From contig NC_057924.1 of NCBI RefSeq assembly GCF_018873765.1, forward strand, positions 5,518,001 through 5,582,000: 64,000 bases of DNA. The letters are read 5' to 3'. Position numbers and translations under genes: made by a program. Below are positions 25,901-36,410 of the stretch, piece after piece. This DNA comes from Telopea speciosissima (lineage: Eukaryota > Streptophyta > Magnoliopsida > Proteales > Proteaceae). Position 1 is the stretch's first letter; each line of letters begins with the position of its first letter. The notes beneath the pieces were generated by a model. It worked only from the letters and a program-made list of their open reading frames with translations. It did no database searches and was not told the origin of the DNA.

Positions 25901-28900
25901 AACAAAGTCTGCAGCTTCCTTGCTGCAAAGTGGTATTCGGGCTTGGCTAGTGGTGAAGCAGATGGGAACCTTGAAGAAAGCCAGTTCCTCCATCATTGAA
26001 CAGCAGCCTTTTGGTATATGACAAACTGTAATTGTTCCAAAACTTGTTTCTTTGCTTATTAATTAGATTTTCACATGCATGATCCTTTGAGTTTCCTATA
26101 CAGGATGGCAGCAACATTCGCACACATTTCTGAGGTATTTTAAGTTTTTAGTTGACAGATATAGCTTTATCAGGTTGAGAAAGTCCACGTTGCTTATTCA
26201 GCAAGCAGCAAGGATTTGGATGAAGCGAAGACATCACAGTAAAAGCATGGTCAGTTTTGTGGTTATGGCTCTGCCATTCCCACTGTTACCATTATTATGT
26301 TGTCATAATTCCTGTTTGAGCACGGTCTAAATTTAATAACTTGGTTCAATGACAGAATAAGCTGATAGGTGGCAAGTTGGTAGTCAAGGACCTCCAAATT
26401 AATGCCGAGGGTAATATTCAGGTTTCTTGGAGAGAACTTACTGTGCATACCTCTTTCTCGAACCAATGCATTGCTGCAACCAAAATTCAGAGTCATTGGC
26501 GGGGTTGGTTCATGAGAAGCAAATTTTTGTGTCAGAGGAGAGCAACAATAGAGATCCAGAGTATGATTCGGTATCTAAAATGTCGGCTGGTGTTTCAACA
26601 ATGTAAACTTAAAATTAGGTCAGCAATCATAATTCAGTCCCATATTCGTGGATGGGTTGCTCGGAGAGAAGCTAATAAACTGAGGCATCGAATTGTTGTG
26701 ATCCAAGTGAGTTTTCTCTGAAGAGTTTCTGCTACGTTCTTTGTTGAGCTGACTTCCTAGGCAGTAGTATTTTTGTACTCTCTACTTAATTTTGTTTGAG
26801 AGAGAATTCTTCCCTAAAATAACTTGATTAACAGTGACAAAAGAGGTTCATATATTTGGTGGTATTGTTTGCTGCAACAAATCCAGAGTCATTGGCGTGG
26901 TTGGTTGGTGAGGAAATATTTTCTAAACCAAAAGAATGCTATAATAAAGATCCAGAATGGTCTCCAATGCCTAAGATGCTGGAAGACTTTTCAGAGTTAC
27001 AGGCATGCAGCCATTGAAATTCAACGGTTTGTCAGAGGGCAGGTTGATCGACGGAGGCTTGTAGGTGTGTGAGGAATTTTCTCTTTCAATTTGATGCTGG
27101 TTTATTACTTTGAATGGGTCCTTTTTGCATGGTTGGTTGCGGTACTCTAAAGCTAATTTAATGTAGGTGCTTCTTGTCTTCACTTGGTTATGCATCATAC
27201 TTGCATGGACGAGATCTCAAGAGACACCATCCTAAGCCCTGAATTGAAAGTTTTGTTAAATTCAGTTCTGAAATTGCAAAGGTGGTGGAAGAATGTTTTA
27301 TTGATGAAATCCAGAAGAAGGGCCGCAATTCTTATTCAGTCACATGTTCGTCGATGGCTTGCTAAACGAGTAGCTAGAAGGGAGTGGAATCGTGTTGTTG
27401 TGATCCAAGTATGACTTCGAGATAAGTCATTTTAATATATGCTGTTTTGGGATATTGGATCAATATTACAATCTGTACTGTGTTGTGACCATCCTTAGAT
27501 TTGTCTGAATACAAGAAATTCTATTGTCGGTGCTTTCTAATGCCATAAATAATTGAACCCAACAAATGCAGTTAGATAATTTAAAATAGGGTTTAAGAAC
27601 GCTAATCGGTTGCGCTCTAGGCGTGACTCCAATGCCTAGACACAGTAACCACCTTGGAAATGACCGCCTTGCCCCCACAAAAAAGCGGAAATCCTGTGGG
27701 GCAAGGCGGTCATTTCCAAGGTGGTTAGGCGATTATGTATCTAGGCGTGGCTCCAGCGGGACTGGTTAGCATTCCTTTTCCCTTTAAAATAAGATTGCAT
27801 ATTCAATAACAGTTGAAAATAATAAAACTACAGCTGTTTAACGTCAATAGTGGTTAATAATAGGTGTTATTCACTCTACTGGAGCTTTCCATGCATGCTG
27901 TGAAAGAACTCTGCATTATGCTAATGTTTTTGGATGATCTCCTCCAGCTTGGCATTCTTTGGTGAAGTTTAGTTTAATTAATGCTAACTTCAACTCTTCA
28001 AGTCATTTTGAACCGACTGAGATGGGATGTGTTGCATCAAGAAATCGTCGAGCGGTCCTGCGAGTGCCGTCACCTGCAAGTGGACCAAAGGGGTCAACAG
28101 AGAGAACCGGTGTGGTCCCGGCCTAGGGCTGAGATTGAGATGGGATGTATCAAATTTCTTCCCGTTGGATTGGTTTCAGCGTTTTGTCACTTTGTTTCAT
28201 ATACATGAAAGTGATTTCTTTGTAGTTAAATACTCAATCTTCCATATCTTCCCTCTTACTATTGTCTTCCAATCTTCCATAGCTATAATAGGTTATTTTG
28301 GGTCTGTTGCTACAGATTTCCTAACTTCACAATGGCATCAATTGTCTGATACTGATATAGTGAACTGAAAATTATAGTGTGGAAGATATGATAACTGACA
28401 AACTTTGAATTGATGGGAGTAATAAACTAAACATCCAAATTAGACTATGGAACATTGAGATTTTAGAAGACCATGTAATCAAATTACTTCAACTTCGTGA
28501 GACTGGAAATGCATGTGGTGCATTCGAGAAGTGAAATTATAGTGTGAATAAGAAGTTTAGCTAGCAACTACTAACATTTAACTTGTTGGGTACAGCCTTG
28601 CCCAATAAGCTCAGTTATCAGTCACATATGATGTATATTTGTACTTATCCTATGAACTCAGATATGTAAGACTAGCTTGTTTGACCTTCACAACACTGAA
28701 GCTGCTATTTGTATTTCTGTGGGATTGGATGAACCACAAATTTTGATGTACTTTCATCTCTCAATCATGATTTAAATGTAATAAAATAAAAATAAGATAT
28801 TGCTTTCTGTGGCCCTTCAACTTAATATTCTAGTTGTAAAAATGAAATATAACTGTAAACTGGTTTCTATGGTCTATGAACTTTGTAGTAACATGAAGTT

Positions 28901-30717
28901 CATTTGTTTTTAAACTGCTCGGCTTAACCTCTTTAGTTTGGCAGTCATATTGGAAAGGATACCTTGCACGGAAAGAATCGAAAGAGCAGTTACAGGATTT
29001 GCGGATCAGAGTGCAGAATTCTGTTGCAAATGTAGATGATAGCATGCGTCTTATAAATAGACTCGTAACTGCACTTTCAGAACTATTGAACATGAGAAGT
29101 ATCAGCAGCATTCTTCATACTTGTGCAACTCTAGGTAATATCTCCCTCTTGGTAACAAATTTTTTTAGAGAAGGGAAATTGTTTCTGTTACATTGTTTTG
29201 TTCACCTATCTAAACTACTTGCTCAGATTTTGTCAAATAATTACTCATTTATTTTGGAAACAACCTTTCCTACGAAGCTGGGGGTAAGGCTGCGTACATT
29301 TGCCCCTCCCAGACCCTGCAGTAGCGGGAACCTTGCTTACTGGGATGCTCTTTTAATTACTCATTTATTTGTCATATTGGACAGGCAGAACTCATAAATA
29401 TTTTTATTTATTAAAGAACAATAATAAAACTAAAATCATAATTTATTTTTTGCTAAAGAACAATGATAGAACTAAAATATTATTTTTATTTTTTTCTCTT
29501 AAGAAATAGTGAAATTATACTAATAATATGATAGAAATTCACAAATTTTATTTTCTAACATACTATTTGTTTACATTTATTGCTATGTGCTTATTTTGTT
29601 TATCAGCTGATACTTACAGAACACTGACTCCATGTTTAGAACTAGAATTGAATGTTGCTTGTGCAGATGTTTGGCATTTTTGTAACAGCAGCAAGGGAAC
29701 CCCATATGTCATGTGATGTTTCAAAACATTCTACTGATTAATTAAATTTGTAATTCTTTCAAATTTATATTTACTTTATGAATCAGGGTACACTTAAAAT
29801 ATGGTGTTATATATCATGTCTTACACTTCCTATATGATATGTGTAGATTTTTCAACACTCATTTTAAGAAGTAATAACTGCAGTGTGTTCCTCTTGTTGT
29901 GCTTAATTTGCATATATGAATATGTTTTTTGTGCCTCCACCCCATTTTTTGGGTGCAGATGTGGCTACAAAACATTCTCAGAAATGTTGTGAGAAGCTTG
30001 TAGCTGCTGGTGCAATTGGCACACTATTGAAGCTGATTCGTTCGGTTAGCCGTAGCATCCCTGATCAAGAGGTTCTAAAGTATGCGCTTTCCACACTCAG
30101 AAACCTTGCCCACTACCCCCATTTAGCTGAAGTGCTAATTGATACCCATGGATCTGTGGAAACATTCCTATTCGTGGTGCTGAGGTTAGTTCATCTGTTA
30201 AATCTTTGTCGCATACCCATGGATCTGGCTATAATTTTCATTCATTGATTTTTGTCCCTTTTGTCACTTCAATCTTTTCTGTAGGAACAAGGAGGAAGGA
30301 TATTTCATTGCCTCTGAGCTTTTAAAGAAATTGTGTTCAACACAGAATAGCTTAGATGCTGTACACAGACTCCCTGCTCTCTTAAAGAGGCTATATAGCC
30401 TTGCTGAGGATCTCAAGAGGAAAGCAAGTAATGAGAAGAGGTCAGGCTATGGAGAAGGATTCTGTTTTTCTTTTGTTCATACACTCTCATCATGCTATTC
30501 TTTTTCTTTTGGTTGTAAGAAATCCTCGTCATGTGTGAAACCTGAGTAGAGTTAATGCCATTCGGCCAAAAAAAAAGTACCTTCTCTTGCTTATGCATTC
30601 AATTGATGAACACTCTTTTACTGATGTAGGACTGCCCGCCCTCTGGCTTTAAGAGAGAGCACTGAGCGAAGGTTGAGAGAGGCTGAAGCGCTCTTGAAAT
30701 TGATTGGAGCTTGTTAA
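10909..30717 (+). CDS. ASPM: ASPM-like (abnormal spindle) protein with CH region, IQ repeats and ARM-like C-terminus
   Basis: Inferred coding exons: 10909-11580, 13054-13522, 13639-13724, 14643-14756, 14853-15041, 15704-15769, 16056-16100, 22723-22845, 22934-23050, 23138-23245, 23332-23461, 24857-25003, 25837-26013, 26104-26249, 26356-26706, 26887-27064, 27167-27408, 28945-29134, 29959-30184, 30285-30440, 30630-30717. All have GT..AG borders and join in one frame to 1,339 residues, close to other plant ASPM proteins. Order: basic Ser/Pro-rich N-terminus (1-224); calponin-homology region (about 370-590) with DLQDGIRLCRAIQLL, PSDTRKKNLSNC and LVDGKAIWCLIDHYF; about twelve IQ-type repeats (about 757-1135, e.g. 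KIQSHWRGWFMR, IIQSHIRGWVARR); and an armadillo-like C-terminus with ALSTLRNLAHYP. Family members bind calmodulin and focus microtubules at spindle poles. Intron 7 is 6.6 kb because of a Ty1/copia insertion. Confidence 0.92.
13831..14537. mobile_element. Non-autonomous TIR element in ASPM intron 3 (hAT-like)
   Basis: The left end TAAGGGTGTCAA and the right end TTGATACCCTTA are inverted, with one mismatch. The flanks TTCTTAAC and TTCTGAAG agree at 6 of 8 positions, suggesting an old 8-bp target duplication. The interior repeats short ACCGGAT/ACCGCACC phrases. No coding capacity. Confidence 0.5.
16479..16639 (+). mobile_element. Au SINE, near full length, in ASPM intron 7
   Basis: The tRNA-related head GCCTTGTCGCAATGGTTAAG with a B-box-like GGTTGCAGGTTCA is followed by the Au body (GGAAACAGCCTC, GTAAGGATACGTACATTTGA, CCTGCAGTAGCGGGAGCC, GTGCACTGGG). 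Flanks ACTCTCTAA (16470-16478) and ACTCTCTTA (16640-16648) form a near-perfect target duplication. Au is a SINE family spread widely through angiosperms. Confidence 0.85.
16903..17182. mobile_element. Small MITE-like repeat in ASPM intron 7
   Basis: TTGACACC and GGTGTCAA motifs bound an A/T-rich core. Read on the minus strand, its left part (GGTGTCAAGTTCTAAATACA) nearly equals the outer end of the long-TIR element at 3570. Boundaries are approximate. Confidence 0.4.
17281..17461 (-). repeat. 3' LTR of the copia element
   Basis: Matches 22174-22327 but carries an extra segment of about 27 bp that repeats AAGTACAAGTTAC around an A run. Its outer base gives CG in place of the usual terminal CA. 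Confidence 0.88.
17465..20660 (-). pseudogene. copia pol: protease, integrase, reverse transcriptase, RNase H (broken)
   Basis: Pieces in order on the minus strand: a protease site WIIDLGTTNHMTG (about 20640; the usual DSG serine is lost); integrase with VVHSDVWGSA and HTDNGKEYM (about 19800-20060); reverse transcriptase with RTLNKNNTWDLV, CKWVFAVKHKADGTVERYK, LNQALYGLKQSPRTWF and YVGDI (about 18240-18812), where the second catalytic aspartate pair is altered; and RNase H with YTDANWAGCPNDRRSTSG, then DSKSAINIAHNPVQHYRTKH and QLADVFTKGL (17465-18096). Several frameshifts and stops separate the pieces. Confidence 0.85.
20706..21600 (-). pseudogene. copia gag (broken)
   Basis: Two minus-strand frames join across 21300-21370 to give a UBN2-type gag: DECLVMSYLL, then QQKDPSLSQYYFALRGLWQ, LSSLNMEFDQIRAHVLNRDP and LEQAYAIVASEENRR. 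The zinc knuckle reads CDYRGKERHTKDRC; its second cysteine is replaced, so metal binding is probably lost. A stop and frameshift near 21370 break the frame. Confidence 0.78.
22160..22173 (-). other. Primer-binding site of the copia element
   Basis: TTGTATCAGAGC on the minus strand, next to the 5' LTR, is one base short of the usual plant tRNA-iMet complement TGGTATCAGAGC. Confidence 0.75.
22174..22327 (-). repeat. 5' LTR of the copia element
   Basis: Begins TGTTG and ends CATCA on the minus strand. It directly precedes the primer-binding site at 22160-22173. Short for a plant copia LTR. Confidence 0.88.
23767..23802. repeat. Perfect 12-bp inverted repeat in ASPM intron 11
   Basis: ACCGCAAGGACT and AGTCCTTGCGGT flank a 12-base loop. 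It lies in a purine-rich stretch with long-repeat character. It could be an RNA hairpin or part of a decayed LTR; no function is evident. Confidence 0.6.
27598..27773. mobile_element. Foldback MITE A in ASPM intron 17
   Basis: A long palindrome. The inner arms AACCACCTTGGAAATGACCG and GGTCATTTCCAAGGTGGTTA are identical over about 28 bp, extending through CCTTGCCCC. The outer arms carry CTAGGCGTG and end GCTAAT/GTTAGC. The loop is about 21 bases. Confidence 0.8.
29255..29354 (+). mobile_element. 5'-truncated Au SINE in ASPM intron 18
   Basis: Only the 3' body is present: GGAAACAACCTTTCCTACGA, GGGGGTAAGGCTGCGTACAT, CCTGCAGTAGCGGGAACC. It is flanked by a perfect 16-bp target duplication, AATTACTCATTTATTT, at 29239-29254 and 29355-29370. 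This is clear evidence of target-primed insertion of a truncated copy. Confidence 0.88.
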
Positions 30718-31269
30718 GAAATCTTAACCATTCCATTCCTTGAAATCCTTGTTTGTAGATTTTTTTTCTTTCAGAATACTGAAAGTGATACATCTGCAGC
30801 ATGATAGTGGAAATTTGTGGTCGAATATGCAGAAAATCCTTCTCTAGAATCTGAGAACTCAAAGTCTAACCAGCCCTAAGTTTGTGTAAGTGGGCCTGTA
30901 GCCTGGTATAGAATAGATTGAAACCAAAATTTGATAACAGATATATGAGGTCCAAACAATCATTACAATTGGTTGATTTTGGAAAATGCATTCTAGGACA
31001 GTCTAAATTGATGCTGTAGTATTTATTATAGCTCCGTCTGTTTGGATGAAACTTGGAGGAAAGGAAAGAAATTTGTCTAATTTTTGTTGTGATTTTTATT
31101 TGGGAATGGGGATGGAGGGATTAAGGCTAAGGTTGCTTTCTCATTTTCTGGGGTTTGGTGGGATATTCAGACTGGTCCAGGCTAGGTTCAGAAACTGGGT
31201 TAGGGTTGAGGCATTGTGCTCATCTTGGCAAGATCTGAGCTCCATATCATGATAGGTCCCCCTTATGTC

Positions 31270-31670
31270 TGAAATCGTTTCGTCGCTCCTTGTTAGTGTG
31301 CCCCCTATGCCTCTTGCTTAGAGAACCCTCTTACAAAATGGGAAAAGGTTCTCTTAACTGCTAGAGGAGGGTATGCTGGCACTGTCTTTCTCTTTTTCTG
31401 TCTTCCTCGCATGAAAGTACTTCATTAGTTTATTGCCCTTTGTGCCTTCCCCTATGCTGCTAGCTCAGAGAATCTCTCCCTTGTAAAATTAGTGGGATAA
31501 AAGGTTCTCTAAGCCCTTAGGGTAGGGTATGCTAACCCCGTTGTGTCTGTCTCTCACCTCCTCACATGAAATAACTTGCTGCCCTCCTATGGTTGAGATT
31601 GTTTTGTTGTATTCCATTAGTTTGCTTCCTATCCTGCGTGCTCAGAGAACTCTCCCTCATAAAATATTTA
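31270..31670 (+). repeat. Degenerate tandem repeat, about 170-bp unit, two and a half copies
   Basis: Landmarks recur in order: CCCCCTATGC / CCCCTATGCTG / CTATCCTGCG; TTAGAGAACC / TCAGAGAATC / TCAGAGAACT; AAAAGGTTCTCT twice; GGGTATGCTGGC / GGGTATGCTAAC; and CTCGCATGAAA / CTCACATGAAA. It lies just after the ASPM gene. Confidence 0.65.
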
Positions 31671-31786
31671 CATTCATCTCGCTTAGTCAGAGTTGGTTTT
31701 GATGGGCACCATTCTTGAATATCATGTGTGCTGGAACATCTCTTACATGGTTCTTGGATTTACTTGGCTTAAATGAAGAAATTTAT

Positions 31787-31896
31787 CCTCTCAAGGGCGG
31801 TATACTGCCCAATGCATCACACTTAAGAATCCAACTGTCCACCCAACAAAGGATATAAAGATGCCAAGTGTGGTGCACTGGGTTGCACTTGAGAGG
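31787..31896. mobile_element. Foldback MITE (CCTCTCAAG ends)
   Basis: CCTCTCAAG and CTTGAGAGG ends, with further pairing of GCATCACACTT against AAGTGTGGTGC. About 110 bp. Confidence 0.6.
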
Positions 31897-32120
31897 TTGA
31901 AAATCTGCCTAAAGGATGAGCTATGAAATCCTTGTTACAAAACAATAATTGAGCAGGGAGAAAAGTTCATTACTACTGGACTAAGGTTCGATCTTCTAAT
32001 TGCAAAATATAATCTTTTTGTGCAGTAGAAATGGACCAATCATTACTCTTTATAACTCCCTTTATTTATGAATATTCAAAAAATACCTTCAAAGTGCATT
32101 TGTTGTTGGTGTTTTTTTTA

Positions 32121-32459
32121 GGGTAAATTACACGTCACCCACTGGTTTTCAAATGAAACTCAAATCACCTTTTAGTTTTTGAAAATACTTATCTGTCTCC
32201 TTCTACAGTAATGATCTGCTGTTAGTTATTGGTGTGAAAGGATTATTTTACCCTTGTACTAAAACATTAGAATTAAATTATCACTTAGCAGCATAAAACA
32301 CTGGTCAAGAGTAGTTTAGGAATTTATTTATTTAACTAGTTGATATCATCACTTAACAGTATAAAACTAACGGTAAGAACTAATTTGTCATATTGGGGTC
32401 TAATACAGGGGGTGATTTGAGTTTCATTGAAAAACCAAGGGGTGACGTGTAATTTACTC
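32121..32459. mobile_element. MITE with about 50-bp TIRs (GGGTAAATTACACG ends)
   Basis: Left GGTAAATTACACGTCACCC..ATGAAACTCAAATCACC mirrors the right end GGTGATTTGAGTTTCAT..GGGTGACGTGTAATTTAC. The flanks, eight T then A on the left and A, seven T, A on the right, agree at 8 of 9 positions, consistent with a MULE-type 9-bp duplication, though the low complexity weakens this. Confidence 0.75.
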
Positions 32460-33024
32460 ATTTTTTTAATGTCTACGTAGTTGGTGTCCTTTTTGATTAA
32501 CGTTGAGCCTTGGAATTTAACGACAGACTTGAAAAGCCACCTACAATTCTTTACGCCCAATTTATTTTATGGGCAAAAGAACGTTGTTTAGTTGTGAGCC
32601 TCTATGCCTTGACACGGGGTAGCTAAATGAAAACCCCATCGTCATCTTAGATGCATGGTCATGCACTCTCATTGGCCCTCGTGTTGGCACAGGTCATGTA
32701 ACCAAGCTGCGTTTTCCCTCCCTTATTTTATTTAGATTTGATGGGGGTCAAGTTGCAAGAAAATTGTTAGTCTTTCCAACTATTTTTCACTCACTGTTGA
32801 TTTTACTTTGCTTTCAGTCATGATTTCAAGTATTGGAATTGGATCAACTGAAGTCAGTTCTAATTTTTGCCGATTCTTGTGCGTAAATTAAAGTTAAGGC
32901 TTTAAAACACCAATTTTGTACCGATCCAGACTAATTTTTAATCGATCCAATCCAGATCTTGATTCCCTTGTTTTTTTTTTTTAAGATCAATTTCGTGTTT
33001 CTACTAATAAACTTTTGGCCAAAT

Positions 33025-33145
33025 GTTCTCTGTACGGTAACGTAGGTTGCACCCAGACACATGAGGGTGGGCGAAATGACCACCTTGCCCCCCTGAATGG
33101 GCAGCCCATGTGTCTGGGCTCAGCCTACGCTGCTGCACAGAGAAC
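33025..33145. mobile_element. Foldback MITE B
   Basis: GTTCTCTGT and ACAGAGAAC ends, inner CCAGACACATG against CATGTGTCTGG, and core GAAATGACCACCTTGCCCC. About 121 bp. Confidence 0.7.
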
Positions 33146-33204
33146 TTCCGCTCTAAACTTTTGGGAAAAAGAACTATGAAAGGCAGCGTTGCTTGGACCT
33201 TTAT

Positions 33205-33274
33205 CCCCTCAAGTACAATACAGTCTCAAGTGCACCAAAAAGGTTCATCTGATGGTGCACATGCCCTTGAGGGA
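33205..33274. mobile_element. Short foldback element
   Basis: CCCTCAAG/CTTGAGGG ends and an inner GTGCACC/GGTGCAC pair over 70 bp. It resembles the CTCTCAAG-ended element at 31787. Confidence 0.45.
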
Positions 33275-33326
33275 GTGTTTTAAACAAAATCACTTTAAGG
33301 TTCATATTCCAATGTACATTTTTGGT

Positions 33327-33437
33327 CCATTTCCTCCATTTCATCTAATAGGGGGGAGTGGACCAACCCGGGCAGGGTGTTCGGACAGGGGTTGGGTGGT
33401 CATTTTCACCCCCTATAAGAGGAAATAGAGGAAATGG
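33327..33437. mobile_element. Foldback MITE C
   Basis: CCATTTCCTCCATTTCATCT and AGAGGAAATAGAGGAAATGG arms. The core has GGGCAGGGTGTTCGG and GGTGGTCATTTTCACCCCC, shared with MITEs D and E. Confidence 0.7.
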
Positions 33438-33732
33438 AGAGACAGATAAATGGAGAGGATACAGAACGATTTTTTCAGGGAACCCTCTTCCCAAATTTTT
33501 GGAGAAAAAATGCTGCCAGGCTGCGTAGTGTAAGCTAGCGCCTCCTTGCCGTTCATGTTGCATTTCATCTGGTCCAAAGAACAAACTTGCCCTCCGAGTT
33601 TCATGGTTTTCTAATGAAACTCTGATTTTAATAGTTGAAGAACTAAAAATTACTTTCAATTAGGAGTTTAAGGACTGTTTGGGTTGTGCATATGCACTTC
33701 AACTTTCGAGTTGCATTGCAGGCTTGCAGCAG

Positions 33733-36410
33733 ATGCTGAAGCTCTTTCCATGGCGTTCTTCAGCTTCTCGAGCCCAACTCTCAAACGTAAACCTCTCATC
33801 TCATCTACCATTTCCTAGTTCTTTGGTATTCTTCAACTTTCGTTCAATTAACCATTCTCCAACTCCAACTGACGACATCTACGACCCTCCCTTCTCCCCT
33901 ACTTCCAAAACTACAACGTCCAAGCCAAAGAGTACCTCAAGAACACTAGATTCTGTTACCGATCGTAAGCTTCCTTTTAAATCTGACCTTCCCTTTGATT
34001 TCAGATACTCCTACTCTGAGACTAATCCGTCAATCCAGCCGATAGGGTTTCGAGAACCGCCGAGGTTCTCTCCTTTTGGTCCTGGACGTCTTGATCGCAA
34101 ATGGAACGGGACTTCTGCTCCGGCGGAACGACCAGTGGATCCAAAGAGGGTTATAGAAGAGCGAAATGCGGTGCTTGGGGATTCCCTTACCGAAGAAGAA
34201 ATTGAAGATCTTGTAGAGCGGTATCGGCACAGCGACTGTGCCCGACAGATCAATTTAGGTGATTCTTTTTGGCTTACTCAGTTACTCTTTGTTTGAAGAA
34301 ATACATCAGAAATCCAAAATTTTGAGTTTTTATGTTTTGGATTTTTTTCTCACTTCTTGAATTTGATGTGGAACTCAAATTCGATTTTTGATTGTTAATG
34401 TCTGGAAATAGATGCTGGGTCGTCGTTGTTGTCTCAGAGCTGTATTTTCATCTCCCAATACATTTCTTGCAGTAAAATATGATTAGAATGGAACAAGAGA
34501 ACTCTAGTGTTTTGATTTCAATTTTCAACAGGCTGAATGGAAAATATATTGTTTTGCTCTTGATTCACTGCTTAAGGTTGCTGCTGCTTGATATTTTATG
34601 ATTGCTCAGGACATGACCTGCTTAATTATCAGTCCAAACAATGAGTTCGGAGTCCATGTCTACTGTGTTATGTGTGTCTTGAATTCTTGTATCCGTTTCG
34701 AGGTTTGCCCCGCTCCGACATTTATTGGTGGCAACCCGAAGGAGAAATTTTGTGAGGTCTGTGATCGTAGCAGAGGAATATTACTTTGTTTTATTGTTTT
34801 TTGTGTAAGCAAGAGAGATGAGATTTGGACATTTTCATGTAAAGATTACTTTTGGTGTTCTTGAGAGATCTCCACTGTATTTTTTTTTCTCATTACATAG
34901 TGAATCATCTTCAGCTTTGCCCATGGATGTAGCACACCAAATTGGTGTGTGAACCACATTAAATCTCTGTGTTATTCTTGCTTGAATTTGTTTTGTTTCT
35001 TAGTGTTTCTTGGTGTTTGCGTTAACATACTGTCTGTGTACTCTTTGATCTACCTATGCAAGATATGCCAATCCTATAGTAGGAAGTTCAGAAACACATG
35101 GCACAATTAACCCCTTGAGACCTGAAGATTTTACCAATAGTCATTTTTTACTTCCCAGTGGCTCACACAGAACGAGTTACAGCATTTCAGCTGCATTTAA
35201 TTGAACATGTTCTAAGTTATGGGACTGCTAGCTGCCAGTTTTACTAATGGATCAACACATATGGTGATGAATTACGTCTAGGGATAATTGATTGATACAA
35301 CATGTACATTCATTTTCTATTTGATGAATACAAGTTGAACTTTGTTGCAGTAATCCTTGCTCTTTTTTTTCTTTAATGATAACTGAATCATTTGTGTCAT
35401 GGTTTTGTCGTAGGGAAGGGGGGAATTACACACAACATGTTGGATGACATCCACAACCATTGGAAGAGAGCTGAAGCTATAAGGATCAAGTGTTTGGGAG
35501 TGCCTACACTTGACATGGATAATGTTTGCTTTCACCTCGAGGTTGAACCCTGAGATATATCTATCAAATACTTCTTCTATATTACTCCTCTTTTGGTTTA
35601 TTGAGAATGCTGTTATTGATCATTGTGTAGTTTTTCTGTAGGATAAAACTGGAGGGAAGATTATCTACCGGCACTTAAATATCCTTCTTTTGTTCCGGGG
35701 TCGGAATTATGATCCCCAGAACAGACCTGTTATCCCTTTGATGTTGTGGAAGCCATACGCGCCAATCTATCCGAGGCTTGTGAAAAATGTGGCTGATGGC
35801 TTGACATTTGAGGAAACTAAAGAAATGAGAAACAAAGGATTGAATTCTCTCCCTCTGATAAAACTCAGTAAGTGGGTTGGAATATTTGAGTAAGTAATTG
35901 AATAATGGTAGGAATAAGAGATAATATGGTTCGATAGCATAAAATGTGTCAGAAAGGATGGATTGTTATTTTATTTATTCATTTTTGGGTCGTACAGCAA
36001 GAAACGGAGTATACGTGAACGTAGTAGCAAGAGTAAGGGAGGCCTTTAAGACTGAAGAGGTTGTGAAGTTAGATTGCACCTATGTAGATACAAGTGACTG
36101 CAAGAAGATCGGTCTGAAGCTAAGGGTAAGGCAAATTCTGTATTGTTCCAATTGTCTTACTTTCGTTTTGCATTATTTTATTTCCTTTCTGTGCTGACAT
36201 GTCAACTGATTCTTCTTGATGTTGTAGTAAGATTATTGATCCCAGACTTTTTTGTTTTTTGGGTGAATAGATCCCAGACTTTATACTAATCTCAGAATCC
36301 TGTGAATTCAGGATTTGGTGCCTTGTGTTCCCATGTTGTTCAAGAATGGCCAGATAGTGCTTTGGAGGGGTAAAAAGGATCAAGACACAGTTTGTCAATC
36401 AGTGACATAA
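33733..36410 (+). CDS. CRS2-associated-factor-like mitochondrial splicing factor (CRM domains)
   Basis: Exons 33733-34258, 35414-35541, 35642-35867, 35998-36125 and 36312-36410 join in frame to 368 residues. CAF proteins carry CRM RNA-binding domains and help splice group II introns; this short type, like the Arabidopsis mitochondrial CAF-like factors, is expected in mitochondria. The first CRM domain spans about 155-250 (LTEEEIEDLVERYRHSDC, GKGGITHNMLDDIHNHWK, RHLNILLLFRGRNYDP), followed by a conserved RPVIPLMLWKPYAPIYPRL. The second CRM-like half spans about 275-360 (GLTFEETKEMRNKGL, then FKNGQIVLWRGKK). The N-terminus (MLKLFPWRSSASRAQLSN) is rich in Arg/Ser with few acids, as in mitochondrial presequences. 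The ATG at 33733 is the first in frame. The gene converges on the phosphatase gene. Confidence 0.9.

Noticed and set aside
27981-28368. Two overlapping frames in ASPM intron 17
   Set aside because: They cover a repeat-like stretch (GTCACCTGCAAGTGGACCAA region) with no recognised protein.
31270-31670. CRISPR-like direct repeats
   Set aside because: Units are about 170 bp, degenerate and without spacers, in a plant nuclear context.
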